A DNA stretch of 64,000 nucleotides, taken from the NCBI RefSeq assembly GCF_001949145.1, contig NW_019091525.1, forward strand, positions 465,663-529,662. Direction: 5' to 3'. This DNA comes from Acanthaster planci. Lineage: Eukaryota > Echinodermata > Asteroidea > Valvatida > Acanthasteridae. Of this stretch, positions 23,901 to 37,100 are shown in pieces (within the stretch, counting starts at the first letter, position 1; each line of letters starts with the position of its first letter). The notes below the pieces were generated by a model that was not told the DNA's origin, ran no database searches, and worked only from the letters and a program-made list of their open reading frames with translations. Made by a program: the position numbers and the translations under genes.

Positions 23901-26900
23901 TGAGTGAGAAGTAGGATTACATGTAAATATCACTGTGCAATATTCCACTTTGGGTCTGATTAGGGAGCAGCACAGTGTACGAAGTACATGTTCACTTTTA
24001 CAATGTCAGAAGTTTCGCCACACCAAGCTAATAATGCGATTCGCCTTCTTTACAATAAAATCAACACCAGATACAAAATTTAACCTGTTTTCTATAAAAA
24101 TTCCAAGATTTCGCTGAATAGAACACTGTTCAAAACATAATCAGATATAGCATAGCGATGCATGACAGGTTTCCTTTTTAATGTTATGCTCATTACAGAA
24201 CACTGCTGGAGGTTAAGATTTAATTTCCACGTTGTACACCATGCACCTAATCTTGTTAATTCATCTTGTAAAGAGACACAATCATAATCATTAAAAACCT
24301 GGCGAAAAACTCTCATATCATCTACAAACAGTAGTGATCTGTTCATAAGACTTGATGGTAGGTCATTAATAAACAAGGTGAATAACAATGGACCTGACAC
24401 TGAGCCCTGAGGGACACCTGTAGGGACTGGATACCAGCTGGAACATTCACTTTCAACAACCACTCGATGTTTCCTATCAGTTAAATAGCTACGTAACAGG
24501 TTAAGTAACTGAGGATGTACATGATAAGCTGCAAGTTTGTGAAGTAAAAGATGGTGGTTGACCCGATCAAACGCTTTGGATAAATCAGTGTAGACCACAT
24601 CCATCTGGCCACCCCGATCAACAGCAGAATAAGCTTCCTGTAAGTGTAATAAGGTAGTAAGATTAGTGGTGCAATTCCTACCGGGTACGAATCCATGCTG
24701 CTGATCAGAGATAGCAGGCTGGACATGATTTACGAGCTGAGCACATAAAATTTTCTCGAGCACTTTGGAAACAAGTGGTAATAAAGACACTGGTCGGTAA
24801 TTAGCTGCATTTTTCTTGGTACTAGACTTATGTTGGGGCACAACATTAGCAGCTTTCCAGCTACATGTACCTGAAAAAATTCCTTCATTGAGTGATCTTT
24901 GAAAAAGGTAAGTCAGTGGGTCACAAATTATATGTGCACACGACTTCAAAACTAAACCGGGAAGATTATCAGGGCCACAAGCTTTTGAAGGATTAATATC
25001 CATGAGTTCATGCTCTGTGACAATGGTGTCGATTTGAATGGGTGGCATAGAGTCCTAACTGGCTGGTTGAACATACGGTAAGATGTTGCTATCATCAGTT
25101 GGCAGGTAAGTACTTTGAAAATAGTCCATCAGAAGTGATGCTTTGCTGACTGCAGTATCTGCTTGTGTTCCATTCGCCTCATTCTCGAGAACCGGAGGCA
25201 GTGTGCGTGTACGTGATCGTGTCTTTATGAAGCTCCAGAAATGCCTAGGGTTCCTCCCCAGGTCCCCACCTAATGTCTCCAGATACTCCCTGTACTTTTT
25301 CCCTGCAAGCTGTTTGAAGGATGAGCGGGCCATCTTGAAAGCTTGCACATTCTCAGGGATGGAATTGGAATGCTTTTTCTTGAAAGCCTTTTCTTTGGTT
25401 TTCAAAGCTTGCATGAGTTCTCCATCAAACCACGGTGGAGTAGTACGGCGTGGTCTAACTCTTGGCACCACATCTGTGATGGCAGCCTCAACAAAGTCAT
25501 GAAAGAGTGAAGCTGCTTAATGGCAGTCCGATGTTGCCCCTAGTAAGCACCATGGAACACACTGTAAGGTGTAATTGAAGTTCATTTGATTTGATTTAAC
25601 GTGATTCATTGACGGTTATATGGTGATGGTAATGCCGAGTACACTGTGGTCCGAACTGAAAACATCATCTCCCACTTGGCAACTTGCTTCCATCTCGACA
25701 GTGCAGAGGACAAGATCAAGAATGTGGTCACCTCTGGTGGTGTTGAAATTGAGTTGACGTAAATTGTGGGTGTTCATTACTGCATCCACAAATATCTCAT
25801 CGATGGGTGTTTTGGGCTTCGGAAAACTGGTGGTGACATTCCAATGAAGGGTAGGCAGGTTAAAGTCGCCCATAAGACAAATGTTACTATATTCCCGAGA
25901 GGCATTCATAAGACAGTCCCCAAGATCCGCCAGTGGTTGGCTTCCGCTGTTGGGAGGTCGGTAGAAGATGCCTAGTAGACATCGATCTCTCTTCCATGTC
26001 TTCACCTCAACCCAGATGAGTTCAAGATCATTCTGTTCAAGATTGGTTCTCCTCTGGCACTGCAGAGAGTTGTGACAGCCCATTAAAACTCCTCCCCCTC
26101 TGCTATTCAATCTATCTTTATGAAATATTGTGTAACCTGGTACTGTAACTTCTGCATCATAGATGTCAGATGACAACCAAGTTTCTGTCAAAGCGAAGAT
26201 TCTGTAGTTTCCAAGTGGATGTAGATTACTTAATAGGTTGCTGTGGAGGCGGTCTAACTTATTCTTCAGATTTCTCACATTTTAGTGATAAATGCTCCAA
26301 GTTGTTTCCGTCTGATGGTGAGAGTTTCTGGCTGAAGGTTGCAATTGATGACCTGGAAGGGGTGGTCCAGGATTGGTTTTAACAATTCTCCATCATCTGG
26401 TATATGATTTACTGAGAATTTTACACTGGAGGGAATTCATTATGCTACAAGCGTGGACGCAACTTCAAAAAGAAATATCGCCCCTGATTTTGTAACTTGA
26501 TTAGTACACATCATCATTTGTTGCAAACAAAAGTGGAAATATATTTCTGTAATTTACCTTTCGTAAAACTTATTTTAACAATCAACATTTTAAAGTTAAA
26601 TAAGTGAAAAGTGTCTTCTTAAATTACATTACAGAAATGAAATATCCTTTCTAGAACTCTCATTGAAGTAATCACATACATGCTTACTCATAGAGTTTAA
26701 AACAGTAATATTGTTTACTGGAAATGGGTCGCTTGGGAGACATTCCCATAAGAACATGCACAAACTTTACTGCCCCATAATTAAATATTCCCTAATCTGA
26801 TCTGAACCAAACTTTGTATGTTTTCAATTTAGACCCCAATCTATCATCTCTCAAAATTTGGACGTAAAATTCGGCCTCCTTCTGGGAGCTAATGTCTCCC

Positions 26901-27984
26901 TAATGACCGATGTCTCCCTAAGGTCGAAAAATTTACCACAAAATGTCTCCCTAATGACCCATTTGTAAGAATACTAACAATAGAACATTCCTTGAATTTG
27001 CTTTCAGAATTTACTACTGGCTGGATCAGTGGATAGTAAGATTTGTGGATTTGATCTTAGAAACCCCAAAGTACCAGTATTTCAGCTTGGAGGGCACACA
27101 CGTGCACTTAGGAGAATAAAGGTACAGTGCTGTCAAAGTTCAAATCACGAGTCAGAATCCGTTAAAGAATCTACTTATAATTTTGTGTATATCCATTAAC
27201 TTTCTGATGTGAAAAATGACGAAGCAAATTCTCATAATGGAAACAAAATGTTCTAAGCTACCAAGTCTGTAAAGGCATGAGGTACAGCTTACACCTCTAA
27301 GGACAGGTAATGTGTTAGCAGTAGCAATATATGTAATGTAATCATCATTTTGAAAGTACTGAATGTACATGTACCTTACGATGGAGTAAATTTGTGTAAA
27401 TGTCTCAACAGTGTTCTCCTCACAAGAAGACAGTGCTTGCATCTTGCTCCTATGACTTCACTGTTCGGACATGGGACTTTGCTCTTCAAACTACACCCCT
27501 CGAGACCATCGAACATCACACAGAGTTTGTTTGTGGGTTAGACTTCAACCTGCACATCCCTGGCCAGGTGAAGTTATTTTTTGGGGGGCGGGGTAAGGTT
27601 TAAGGGACAATATTGGACCCTGTCCAGCTCCTCTCCTTATCTGGCAATTCGTGAAGTGATTCACTAGCTGGATCAGCATAATTTCAGCACCATGGCATTG
27701 TCCACTGCTCTGCTGCACACATCTTTAAATGACGCCACTGGTCATGAATTTCAGGACCTCTAAACCCTATAGGTGATTCTCACTTTCCCGTTAATACTGC
27801 AGTATCCCACATCCGGAATTGAAAATGATCCACTGTTGGGTTTTTGTTTTTCAATCCATTTCCACTAATCTTCATTGTGATTTCCATGTATTTGTTTTAG
27901 TTGGCAGACTGTGGATGGGATGACAGGACCGTTGTATTCACTCCTAAATCATTGCTGGAGAATCCTGTCCCAGGACCTTCTTGA
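17916..27984 (+). CDS. PEX7: PEX7, peroxisomal PTS2 targeting signal receptor (complete)
   Basis: Exons: 17916-18033, 18288-18345, 18649-18763, 18887-18922, 19434-19511, 20275-20383, 22088-22197, 27008-27121, 27412-27567, 27901-27984 (stop TGA). All introns are GT-AG and phases agree, giving 325 codons, close to the usual 320 or so. It starts [20 protein letters not shown], as in PEX7. WD40 blades end in [10 protein letters not shown] (83-92), [12 protein letters not shown] (126-137), GDHTLRLWD (172-180), [11 protein letters not shown] (214-224), [12 protein letters not shown] (257-268) and a last degenerate blade [12 protein letters not shown] (300-311). [15 protein letters not shown] is a family signature. 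Known role: cytosolic receptor that brings proteins with an N-terminal PTS2 signal to the peroxisome import machinery. Convergent with FIG4. Intron 7 (22198-27007) hosts an antisense LINE. Confidence 0.96.
19631..20046. mobile_element. TIR element (MITE) in PEX7 intron 5
   Basis: Left end GTGACCCGCTCTAGGAAAAA and right end TTTTCCTGGAGTGGGTCAC are inverted repeats continuing to about 38 bp (inner parts ACAAGTTGCA and TGCAACTT). Flanks are ATAT on both sides. About 416 bp, non-coding. Confidence 0.78.
21690..21970. repeat. Hairpin element in PEX7 intron 6
   Basis: The two halves pair: CTGGACTTGCAATGCC against GGAATTGCAAGTCCAG; GCGGCCATTTTACCGAGC against GCTCGGTAGAATGGCCGC; CCACGGACGTAC against GTACATCCGTGG. 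Arms of about 100 bp around a short centre. Likely a MITE; end points are approximate. Confidence 0.68.
22258..22400. repeat. Degenerate CCTTGG/CTTAAGG-rich tract
   Basis: Repeated variants of CCTTGGC, TTAAGGC and TCTTG make a low-complexity patch in PEX7 intron 7; a similar patch (GGCTTTGGCCTTTAG and relatives) lies at about 23045-23140. Diverged minisatellite or simple repeat. Confidence 0.5.
23217..26420 (-). mobile_element. CR1-like LINE, nearly full coding length but broken, antisense in PEX7 intron 7
   Basis: Minus strand order: [15 protein letters not shown] (about 26350), endonuclease domain (26278-25616: [41 protein letters not shown]), linker [12 protein letters not shown], reverse transcriptase (25048-24092: [71 protein letters not shown]), C-terminal part (24110-23484: [25 protein letters not shown]). 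One frame is kept from 26278 to about 24110 apart from stops at 25613-25615, 25517-25519 and 25052-25054; another stop sits near 26285, a frameshift near 24110 and a stop near 24006. The catalytic box is FVDD (24317-24328), not the usual FADD/YADD. The 3' end carries an (ATAA)n tail at about 23220-23245. Inactive copy. Confidence 0.93.
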
Positions 27985-28671
27985 TCACCATTCATAAATC
28001 TAAATGAATGATCGATATCCTTCAAATGAAGCAATCCCTGAGGTGTATATTCATGTGTAAGTCCTGGTCTAAGACCAAGAATGCAGTAGTTGTATTCCTT
28101 TGTGATGTGAATGTATACTTACCTCTGAGGTGATACGACAGATGACTTTGGTCATTATACTGCACCATCTTCCCTGGATGCACATAGCTTGATTAGCTAA
28201 CCATGCCACTAGTCAGAAATGTTAAGGTGAATCTGTGCTCCTTCACAATAGGTTTCCAGGTTCAGTAGTAAGTATCTAAATGACATTGAGCCTTGTGGAT
28301 AACACATGACCCACCATCAGGCCTGGGACTTGTGTACATCAACCTCGGTAAGCCATAAATTCATCTAGTAAAATTACATGTCCTGGCCAGATTCAAACAT
28401 GCAACTATCTGTAACCCACTTTTCAACATCAAATCCACAGTGCTAAGATATCAGGGGTCAATTTCAAAGTACTTACATGTACATTGCAATTCATAGAAAA
28501 TGACAGTGGATAGTAGGCTGTTACTAATTATGATGGTTGATACCAATTATTTCAGGAATGTTGTCATGTGTAGTTGAATGCATTGTTTATTTTCATGGCA
28601 ATACTTTCTGTAAAGGAGTCACTGGTTCACCTTAAACACAAGCAGTGTCTTTTAAGAGCTGAATTCATTCA
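27985..28671. other. PEX7 3' flank, nothing recognised
   Basis: Should contain the PEX7 3' UTR. No canonical AATAAA was seen close to the stop codon, so the transcript end cannot be placed. Confidence 0.5.
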
Positions 28672-28972
28672 TAAGGGCAATCCGTTATATATAATTAACA
28701 TCTCCCCAACGCAAAAATACATCTTGAAAATAGTTCGCGTTACCCGCTGCTTTATTTGACTCGGACCGGCCAGCTGATCCCGGCAAGCTCGGTGGTCGAG
28801 TGGTTAAGACATCTGCACTAGTAAGCAGGAGGTCGTGGGTTTNNNNNNNNNNNNNNNNNNNNNNNNNNNNNNNNNNNNNNNNNNNNNNNNNNNNNNNNNN
28901 NNNNNNNNNNNNNNNNNNNNNNTGCTTATTAATATACGTTGGTGGGTAAGGGCAAACCCGTTATATATAATT
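28672..28972 (+). mobile_element. tRNA-derived (SINE-like) insertion between 25-bp direct repeats, with assembly gap
   Basis: Near-identical direct repeats bound the segment: 28672-28696 and 28947-28972 (both contain TAAGGGCAA and CCGTTATATATAATT). Inside, 28785-28842 looks like a tRNA: A-box TGGTCGAGTGG at 28793-28803, D-arm GTTAAGAC, an anticodon-like stem TCTGC/GCAGG, then GTGGGTTT, the start of a B-box cut off by 80 Ns (28843-28922). The anticodon loop has eight bases, so a working tRNA is unlikely. The tRNA part starts about 90 bp inside the left repeat, unusual for a simple SINE. Confidence 0.6.
28843..28922. other. Assembly gap (80 N) inside the tRNA-like insertion
   Basis: Run of N. 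It removes the second half of the tRNA-like part. Confidence 0.99.
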
Positions 28973-29012
28973 GAATTCATACACATGTACTGTATTTCAA
29001 AGGCACTTCACC

Positions 29013-29490
29013 TCGAACCACTTGCTGCCAAGGAATGCAGTTTCGGGTATCTTGGGTTTGTAAGCACAGCCAGGGTACCCAAAATTGGACAAAAAAACTG
29101 GGCCTTGTAACAAAAGACCTACTTGGAACAAAAGACCAAGTTGCTGGGTTTTGCCAACATTTTTTCAGTTATCAATAGCGGAGGAAATCAGTCATTTTTT
29201 AAAAAGATTATGCCACTGTTTGTGGCATTCAGCGTGAGTAGATTACCACTGGGGACAAAAGTGCAGTGAACTGTGCCAGTTTCGGGAACAAAAGAAACTT
29301 ACGTAACACCGCACAATCTGGGCTCATTTTACAAGGCTGCAGGCCTGGATGAAATACTTGGGCATCAATAGATGTTGTCTGTCAGATTAGAGTAGTCACC
29401 AGACGGTCACTCGAGGGGTCAGGCATTCAGGAAAAAAGATGAATTTTTGAATATTTTTGAACACCAAAGATAGTGAAAATCACCCAGGTT
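29013..29490 (+). mobile_element. TTAA-family MITE, old degenerate copy
   Basis: Starts AACCACTTGCTGCCAAGG and shares CTTGTAACAAAAGACC, GATTACCACTGGGGACAAAA, CACCGCACAATCTGGGCTC and GATGAATTTTTGAA with the other copies. Outer TTAA is lost on the left and the right terminus has decayed. More diverged than copies 1 to 3. Confidence 0.65.
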
Positions 29491-31192
29491 TAGACATTTC
29501 CAAAGGCATGTGAGCTCATTCTTCAAGTTGGTACAGTAAGTGTCCACCACTTTTATTTAAAAACAAAATTAAAAATGAAAATTGCTATAATCTTTGCACT
29601 GTTGTTCCAAGAGTAAAAATAGGCAACATATTCTTAAAGTTCACTTTGGACTCGCATAATAATGAATGGAATGGTTGGTTGTGTCCAAGAAAGGTATACT
29701 TGATTATGGTGTAGTTACCCATCACAAGACCTATCATACAAATCCTAAGGTGTTGTGAGTTTGATAAAATTGATCTGTGGAAGATAACTGTATTTCCTAT
29801 CATCAATCAGTTATTCTCCTGCGATACTGTGAAGTACTTGTATGTTATGAGTTATGCCAAAGATTAAAAAACCACAATTATGTTTCTTTCAGAAAAATTG
29901 GAAGTACTAGTATCTGCTTTAGTCTTCAACTAATGAAGTGTGTAAACTTCCATTATTTTACAAAGGCCTGTTCACGCAAAGTTGTTAAAAATGTTCACTC
30001 AGGTCTATGCAGGACAAGTTGCTGATTTCCTGAAAATGTAGATAAATGGTATTTTGAATTCATATTGGCTTGGATTGTTCAGCTATAATGTGTACATGTG
30101 AATTCCTTACCCTTCAAAGTGTATCAACTTTATAGTATGGTCATTAGGGCATTACTTTGGGATCTTAAGTCAATCCACATGAAGTTTGTCTCTGGTTCAT
30201 TTGGAAAATAAAATGTAACTTCTCAGACAGCTGTGGAACCTAACCTACTTCGCAACTAACTTCCCTGCAGCACCCTGATGTACTGCACACTTAATTTCAG
30301 AGTTCTCCAGTAACTTTTAATTTGAAATATTCCGGGATTTTATAATCACAAGGATTTTATCATGCAATCAATAAAATGTTCAAAATGAAAATCAAATCAG
30401 AGATCAAATCTACCTTTTATTGAAAAAACTTTTGTTTGCATATATTTTGGTCATTAAATTTCATAAATGCAAATTTATGATACAAGCATTAATAACAAAA
30501 GAAAATATTACAAATGAAATGATCTTAACCAAAATATGCGCTATTATAAAGCTGAAAACTGAAATTATCAGTCACAAGAGACAGTAAAAGATGATAACTG
30601 CTGACAAGAAGAAAATATAGGAAAATACAATACATGTATTATGCAGTGGTTTGTTCCAATGCTAAAAAAGTACTGAAATAAAGAAAATATCTGGGAGTAA
30701 TTTAATTAAAATAGCCAAAGATCAGTCTCAGCTCAGTCTTAAGAAATGAGAAGGACAGACATGCTTGAGAGCAATAGAGCTTTTCTTATATGGAGCTTTG
30801 AAAACAAAGCAACTGTAATGAGCTATTGCACCTTTCATCACTTCAATGATTTCAAATCTACTCCATTCAAGGGATTCATCTGCACTTGATGAGGATTAAG
30901 TATTGAACAAGTTCATAAGATGGGACAAGATTCGTTTTTAGCCTTTGAGGTGGTTTTTGTCTGGGTGAAACTCTGTGTTACTAATATTTTACTGTACAAA
31001 TATATTTCTGACCAAAGTTAAGCCACTGCCTGTTTCCTCTAGGCGTGTAAGTAGGGTAAGTGGGTGCAAGCATTTTTGTGGTGTCATTATGTTACCACAA
31101 ATTTGAAAAAAGCCTGTAAGACATGGCACAAACTGTGCTGGTATGATAGTCTTGAGTCAAAACTGGTACCTAGACCAAAGTGATGCTCAACA
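29491..31192. other. FIG4 3' flank / convergent spacer
   Basis: No coding match. AATAAA occurs on the minus strand at 30416-30421, about 770 bp past the FIG4 stop, and on the plus strand at 30370-30375. Either could be a polyadenylation signal, but without a cDNA this is only possible. Confidence 0.4.
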
Positions 31193-34100
31193 TTACATGC
31201 TTTTATACTTGACAAATTTTCTGTAGATATCTTGATCCTTACAGAAGACTGGTTGTGCACCCACCATTCCTTTGAGTACAAAAGCCTCATAGATGGCTCG
31301 TGATGATCGACTAAGAGTGGGTGGAGTGACTTCATAAGAACTGTCCAATGAGAAGACACTGTTTGGAATGCTATCAAAGAGATCAAGAACTACTCGTTAA
31401 TTTATTATTTGCCAAATAAAACACAGCCATACCTCAAGCATTAAAATATGCAATATTTTGTATTTTGAAAAGCATTCATATTTGATCCAGGGTAAATTCA
31501 TCGGATGAAGATGAAAAGTTGATAAACCAGAGTTAATGGTGAATAATTAATGACCAAAGACATTCCTCAGGAACCAGTCCATTCATGGGGCAAATTTCTC
31601 TTTTAAAAATCTGGCCCTCTCTGCAGCCAGGATTCCAATTTTAATCTATACCGTAAGGAAGGCGTCCTTGTCTACTGTCAATTATGCCATCCATCAACAC
31701 ACTGCGGGTGGCCAGTCTGACCTGCCAGATCTACTTTTCCACAACCGCCACGCAGCACCAACGTGTGGACTGTCTTATTTCATCCATACACACAGTCGAA
31801 CATTATGCATAATGTGTATGCACTGTGGTTGGACTTACTACTGCAATGCACAGTACATATCATTGAGTACATGTACACGGTACTGGTCCGAAGGTGATAC
31901 ATTTTTGTGTATCTTACTGGGGAAACTCGACTAGAAAAATTCGATAATCGTGGCTTTAAAGGATTATTTTAAAGGAAGCTTCTATTGAGTTTGAATTGTG
32001 GTCTCCTCTCACAGAAAAGTACATACTGATTGAGCAGAATGAATTGAAAAACAAAAGCCACAAAAAAGGTAGAAGACAACCTAATGGAGGCCTTTTTTTA
32101 TAAGCTGGTGCACAGATTTTAAAGAAGAAATTTTGATGACAGAGAATAGTATTTTTTACATCGGTAAATTGCTTTTGGTGGATCCCTGATTTTTACAAAT
32201 AAAAAAAATATTTTTTTCACTTTTGAATCTGAAAGGTCGACTGATCCGAGTACCAACTTAAAAAAAAAAACCAGTTTCCCTTCACCCACTACCAATCATG
32301 CTGACCCCGCTTGAGTTAAAGTATTCCCTCCCAATGATCATCATGTGAGCAAATGTGGTCAAATGGGGTTATGTTGAACCTACAGATAAGTGGCTGCAGA
32401 CTTAAAGATCAGACCTCTGATAATGCACATCGGCAGGAATAAAAATGAAATAAAATGTAGGCCTTTTAAAACAAAATTGATTGTTTTGTTTATGGACTTT
32501 ATAAGGTGTCCGTGGGTGATTACACAGCAGCTCAAATGTTAAAAAGTAAAACCAGCATTGCTTTATAAAGCTACATGTAAAATAAGTTACCAAAATTTCT
32601 TAATATCGATTGTGTCCAACAACTTGTGAAAACTCACAAAGGCATTAAATGTGTATGAAAAGACCATGGAGGAGTGTTTTTCTTCCTCAATGAATAGACA
32701 AAACATTGATAAGGTTGCCTAAAACAGAGATCATTTGTTGAAGAAGGGTTCTGACAGCAATATTTAGTGCACGCTTTGATGTACTCTCCGAGTCCAAATA
32801 AGGGGCAGAATTCTGACAACAAAGTTAAGTACATACTGTGATCCACCCTCCCAATAAGGGCAGAATTCCGACAAAGAAGTTAAGTGCGTACTACGATCCG
32901 CCCTCCTAATAAGGGGGCAGAATTCCGACAACAAAGTTCTGTGCATACTATGATCCGCCCTCCCAATAAGGGGGCAGAATTCTGATGAAGAAGTTCAGTA
33001 CATAGTTTGATTTGCCTTCGCAATAAAAGGGCAGAATTCCAACAGCAAAGTTACTGTACTTTGATCCTTCATTCACGTACTCAATGTATTTGGCAACATC
33101 ACCGTCATCTACGTCCATGAGAAAATACAGTCCGACTTTAACTTCATGATCAATGACCTATGAGATTCATTGAGGATTTGGGAACGATTTAAGTCACAAT
33201 GTGAACACAGGCAATTAAGCATCAATTTTTCATATACTTCATGTTCATTTTATGATATATTGCGTGAAACACTTTCTATGGCATAGTGTTACTCATGCAC
33301 TTGCAAGGCGGCTTTCATACATGCGTGCTGAGTAAGTTGTGGCCCACACAACGACTCCACAACTCAAAAATTTAATGTAACTTGGGTGTTCAAGTACCGA
33401 TATGACCGATCAAAAGGGGAAACTGTGAGTTAATAACTGGTCAAAATGGAATGCTACACTAGTTTTGAGCACAGAATGAAACTGGATGTGTGTTGAGAAA
33501 ACTATAGCCAAAGCCCACTGGCCACCCAGTCAAGCAAAGGTCAAGCCCCGTCTGCAGTTTTATGCCAAGTTTGGAACAAACTCCACTGAGGGCAGTAACA
33601 GTAGCTGATATGAGATCCTCAAAATCCTGGTTGGACCTTCCAGAAAACCAAGTTCAGGCTGCTGAATTTTTTCAGAAGGGTGCAAGCTGGAAATCATTAA
33701 TGCAATCATCTGATCCAAAACAAACAACTATTTGAAACATTCCAAGCAACATCTTTGCTAGGCCTTTTCACACCAGACTTGGGGGAGGGTGGCCCCAGCG
33801 GGGATGCTCCTGTCAAAAGGCTTATTCTTTCAAAGCATTCAACTTGCCTAGATATGTTCAAAGAATCTTTGCCTTTTGGTGGTCTTATCTGTCAGTCTTG
33901 TCTAAGTATTGATTTCCTACATGTATGTACTTACAGTCTGGTAGCTCTTTTCATGCATCGTTTAACCCTTCCACTGACAGAATGCACATCAGGACAACTA
34001 CTTCTAGAGTTGAGGTCCACAGACACAAACCTAGTGGAGTCCAAGATGAAGTCATTTAACATTACATTCACATATCCCATTTCTCTCTGATTTTAAATAT

Positions 34101-37100
34101 TACATCATGCCAAGAAGTACTCATCAAAATGCTAATTTTTCAGGGTGAAAATTTCACTACAAACTGTACTCTTCATGAATTGGACGATTAACCAACAGGG
34201 TAAACAATTCTTTGAGAACTTTACCTCTGATATATGGAGATATCCTGTCTTTCTGGGTTCTGAATGGCCACACCATAAACTTCTTTGGTGGTTGGAAATA
34301 GATCCTGCAGTTCAGAAAGGGATAAACAAATCAAATTTCTTCCTATTCTCTGTTTATGTCTGTGTATTACCTTGCGTCCTTGTTTCCATGGTGATATACA
34401 TTCTGAAAGCAATGTACCTCCATGTAGATCTCCTGTTTCCGGGATTTGCCTCCAATGTTGGCAACTGATCTTGGTTCTGACAGCTCCTCATCAGTGCTAC
34501 TGGTTCCTTCTGATGATGATGGTAAGTCACTACTAGTCTTAGGAGAGCCAGCAGTGACAAGTCTTTCAGCAGTGACACGAGCTGCAGCCTTCTGGTCAGT
34601 GCTGTGATAAAAAGACCACTGTAGAAATGAGTGACAGCTGTACATATTAAACCCTGGCAAAAACACAGAAACTAAGATCATTTGTCCTCCCATTGTAAAA
34701 AAGATTAAATATTTAACACCTTAAATGGTGAAAGAAGGGTGTAGCTTTTTCATGAATCAGGTGCTGACTGCTGATTTGAAATCACTTTCTAAAACTTTGT
34801 CCATTATGACCAAATTAATTTTAATAGTGCTCAAACGTAGATGTCGATTCATTCCCCCCAAAGTTCAATTAATATTTTACCAAAAAAGCTTGTAACTTTC
34901 TACATGAGGAAGTTATCAAAATGCATCTTTCCAAATGCACTAAACATTTGCAGAAAAAGACATACATTGAAAAAGTATTCAGAAAAAGAAGTGCAATGTT
35001 AAAAAAGAGGGCACAAGGGGCCCCTTAGCAAAACTACAGCATAATGTCTTGCAACTTGCAAGTTTTGTCATGTGTTAGATGAACTTTACATCAAAGCAAT
35101 GAATAGTATGTGGATAAGCATTGTCAACATGCGGGATGTTAGTGCATTTATTTTACGCCTTCATGATCAACACTGTCAGTATACCTCAACAATTCCTCTT
35201 TTGTCTTTGACTGGCTAACACGTACTGAGAATGGACTGAAGTTTTGGGCTGTCTTGGGCATGAAATCTCTGTAAGGAAATACAAGATGGGAATGGAAAAA
35301 CAGCAAAATAACTTTGAAGCATGACGGTGGCCAGACACATGTAGATTGCTTGCAGCCTGGTGTACAATACCATGTAGCAATGATACTGTACATGGATTTC
35401 TTTAAATGAAGCAAAACATTAGAAGATTTACATAAAAATGTATCTTACATGGCTGTTAATCAAACATTATGTCTTTAGACTGTATCTAAAATGCATCAAA
35501 TTTCAACTTCACTAGGGGAGATCCCGTACAACCCTGGTGTTCACTGACATCAAGTTACCTCAACAAGGTACATGTATCCACAAACGGTACCAAAACAACA
35601 CATACCGGTAGAGTATGACAATGCCATACTGAACACCCCTTTACCGAACATTCGGGTATCTTTCCATATACTTTTACCAAACATTGAACATTTACTTCAA
35701 ATCAAAGAATAATATTTAGTATGATATTGTTTACTCAATAGTTATGAATTACATGTACATGTATCTTACTTGAGAAAGAACAGCGCCAAACACGCAGCAT
35801 AGTCCACGTGTTTTGTGGACACATATACAACTTTCATGTGCATTCAGGTACAGGGGGTTATACAGTATATTAGCCAGTACTGAGTACATGCACCATGGTT
35901 GATATTCATGCAGAAAAAGTCTGCATCATTATAGCAAAGGTAAGGATATTCACCTAAAAAAATTACATCAAAATAGATAAAAATATGCAGATAGACATAT
36001 TAGCTTCTCTGCCGTAACTCACAGAAATCTTTATTGCTAATTTTGATCCTTTACAATTAATTTTAATGCTTGGCCAACATTTCACACTTTACCAACTTCT
36101 GACATGTGCCACGTGATACGAGTATCAGTACTATAGACTGGTTCCCAACCCATCCATTATAGTTCCACTTGAACAGCGGGAAACCAGTGCAACCGTACCA
36201 TACATGTTTGTCACATATAAATTTTGCAATGACAAGGAAAACTTGATTTCACTTTACACATTGACTTCCAGTGAAGACTACCTAAAAGGTGAAATATGAA
36301 AGGAAAACAACATACATGGAACAAAGTTTCTGTGTCATAAATTTTAGCTGCAATTTAGCGAGTAAGTTTATACAAGTATTGGCCACAAATCCACATGCAG
36401 ACATATTCATTAGACAGGTCAACACACCTAAGAACAGGCTGGAGAAGGGAGCGTGTGCATCAACGACTGAAAATTACTATATCGAACAACCATTACCTGT
36501 ACATATATTTTCAATATTTTGTGTAGACACCACTGTGTTCTTTACAGTGGCATTGTTTACAAATAATGAATGTTTATGAGGCAATTGTAAGAATAATTTC
36601 ATGAGGTGACAGATGAAATGTAGTATTCTATGAGGTGAAGCCGAATGGAGTGGAGTATTTTATGAAATCATTCTTTCCACTGCACAAATGTGAAACATAC
36701 ATTAACTTTAAAAAAAAATGCATAAATCCTCTACAGTTTGGAAAACAAAAAGGTCCTGCTCGCGTATTCAAGTTCTTCATTTTGCAAAACAGATTTGTGT
36801 CTGAAGCACTACCCACTGGTAGTATTGTGCAATATTAGACTGGTTTCCATCCTTACATTATTGTCCTTTCTCGCTCTGGGAATGAAATATACAAAATGGG
36901 GATGGGAACCAGTCAAGTGAAATGAAGTTCTATTCAATGGCTACTGTTGACTAGAAGAGATAACTCAATGACATGTGATCAACAATCCCCCAATTAGATG
37001 ACAGGGATTAATGTAGGTATTGTATAACAAGTTTTATTCTTAGTCATATCAACTCTGTGCTGGAATGACAGATGTCCAAGCAATGTGTGGAGTACACACT

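Noticed and set aside
28785-28842. Functional tRNA gene
   Set aside because: Eight-base anticodon loop, second half missing in a gap, and direct repeats around it; better read as a tRNA-derived insertion.
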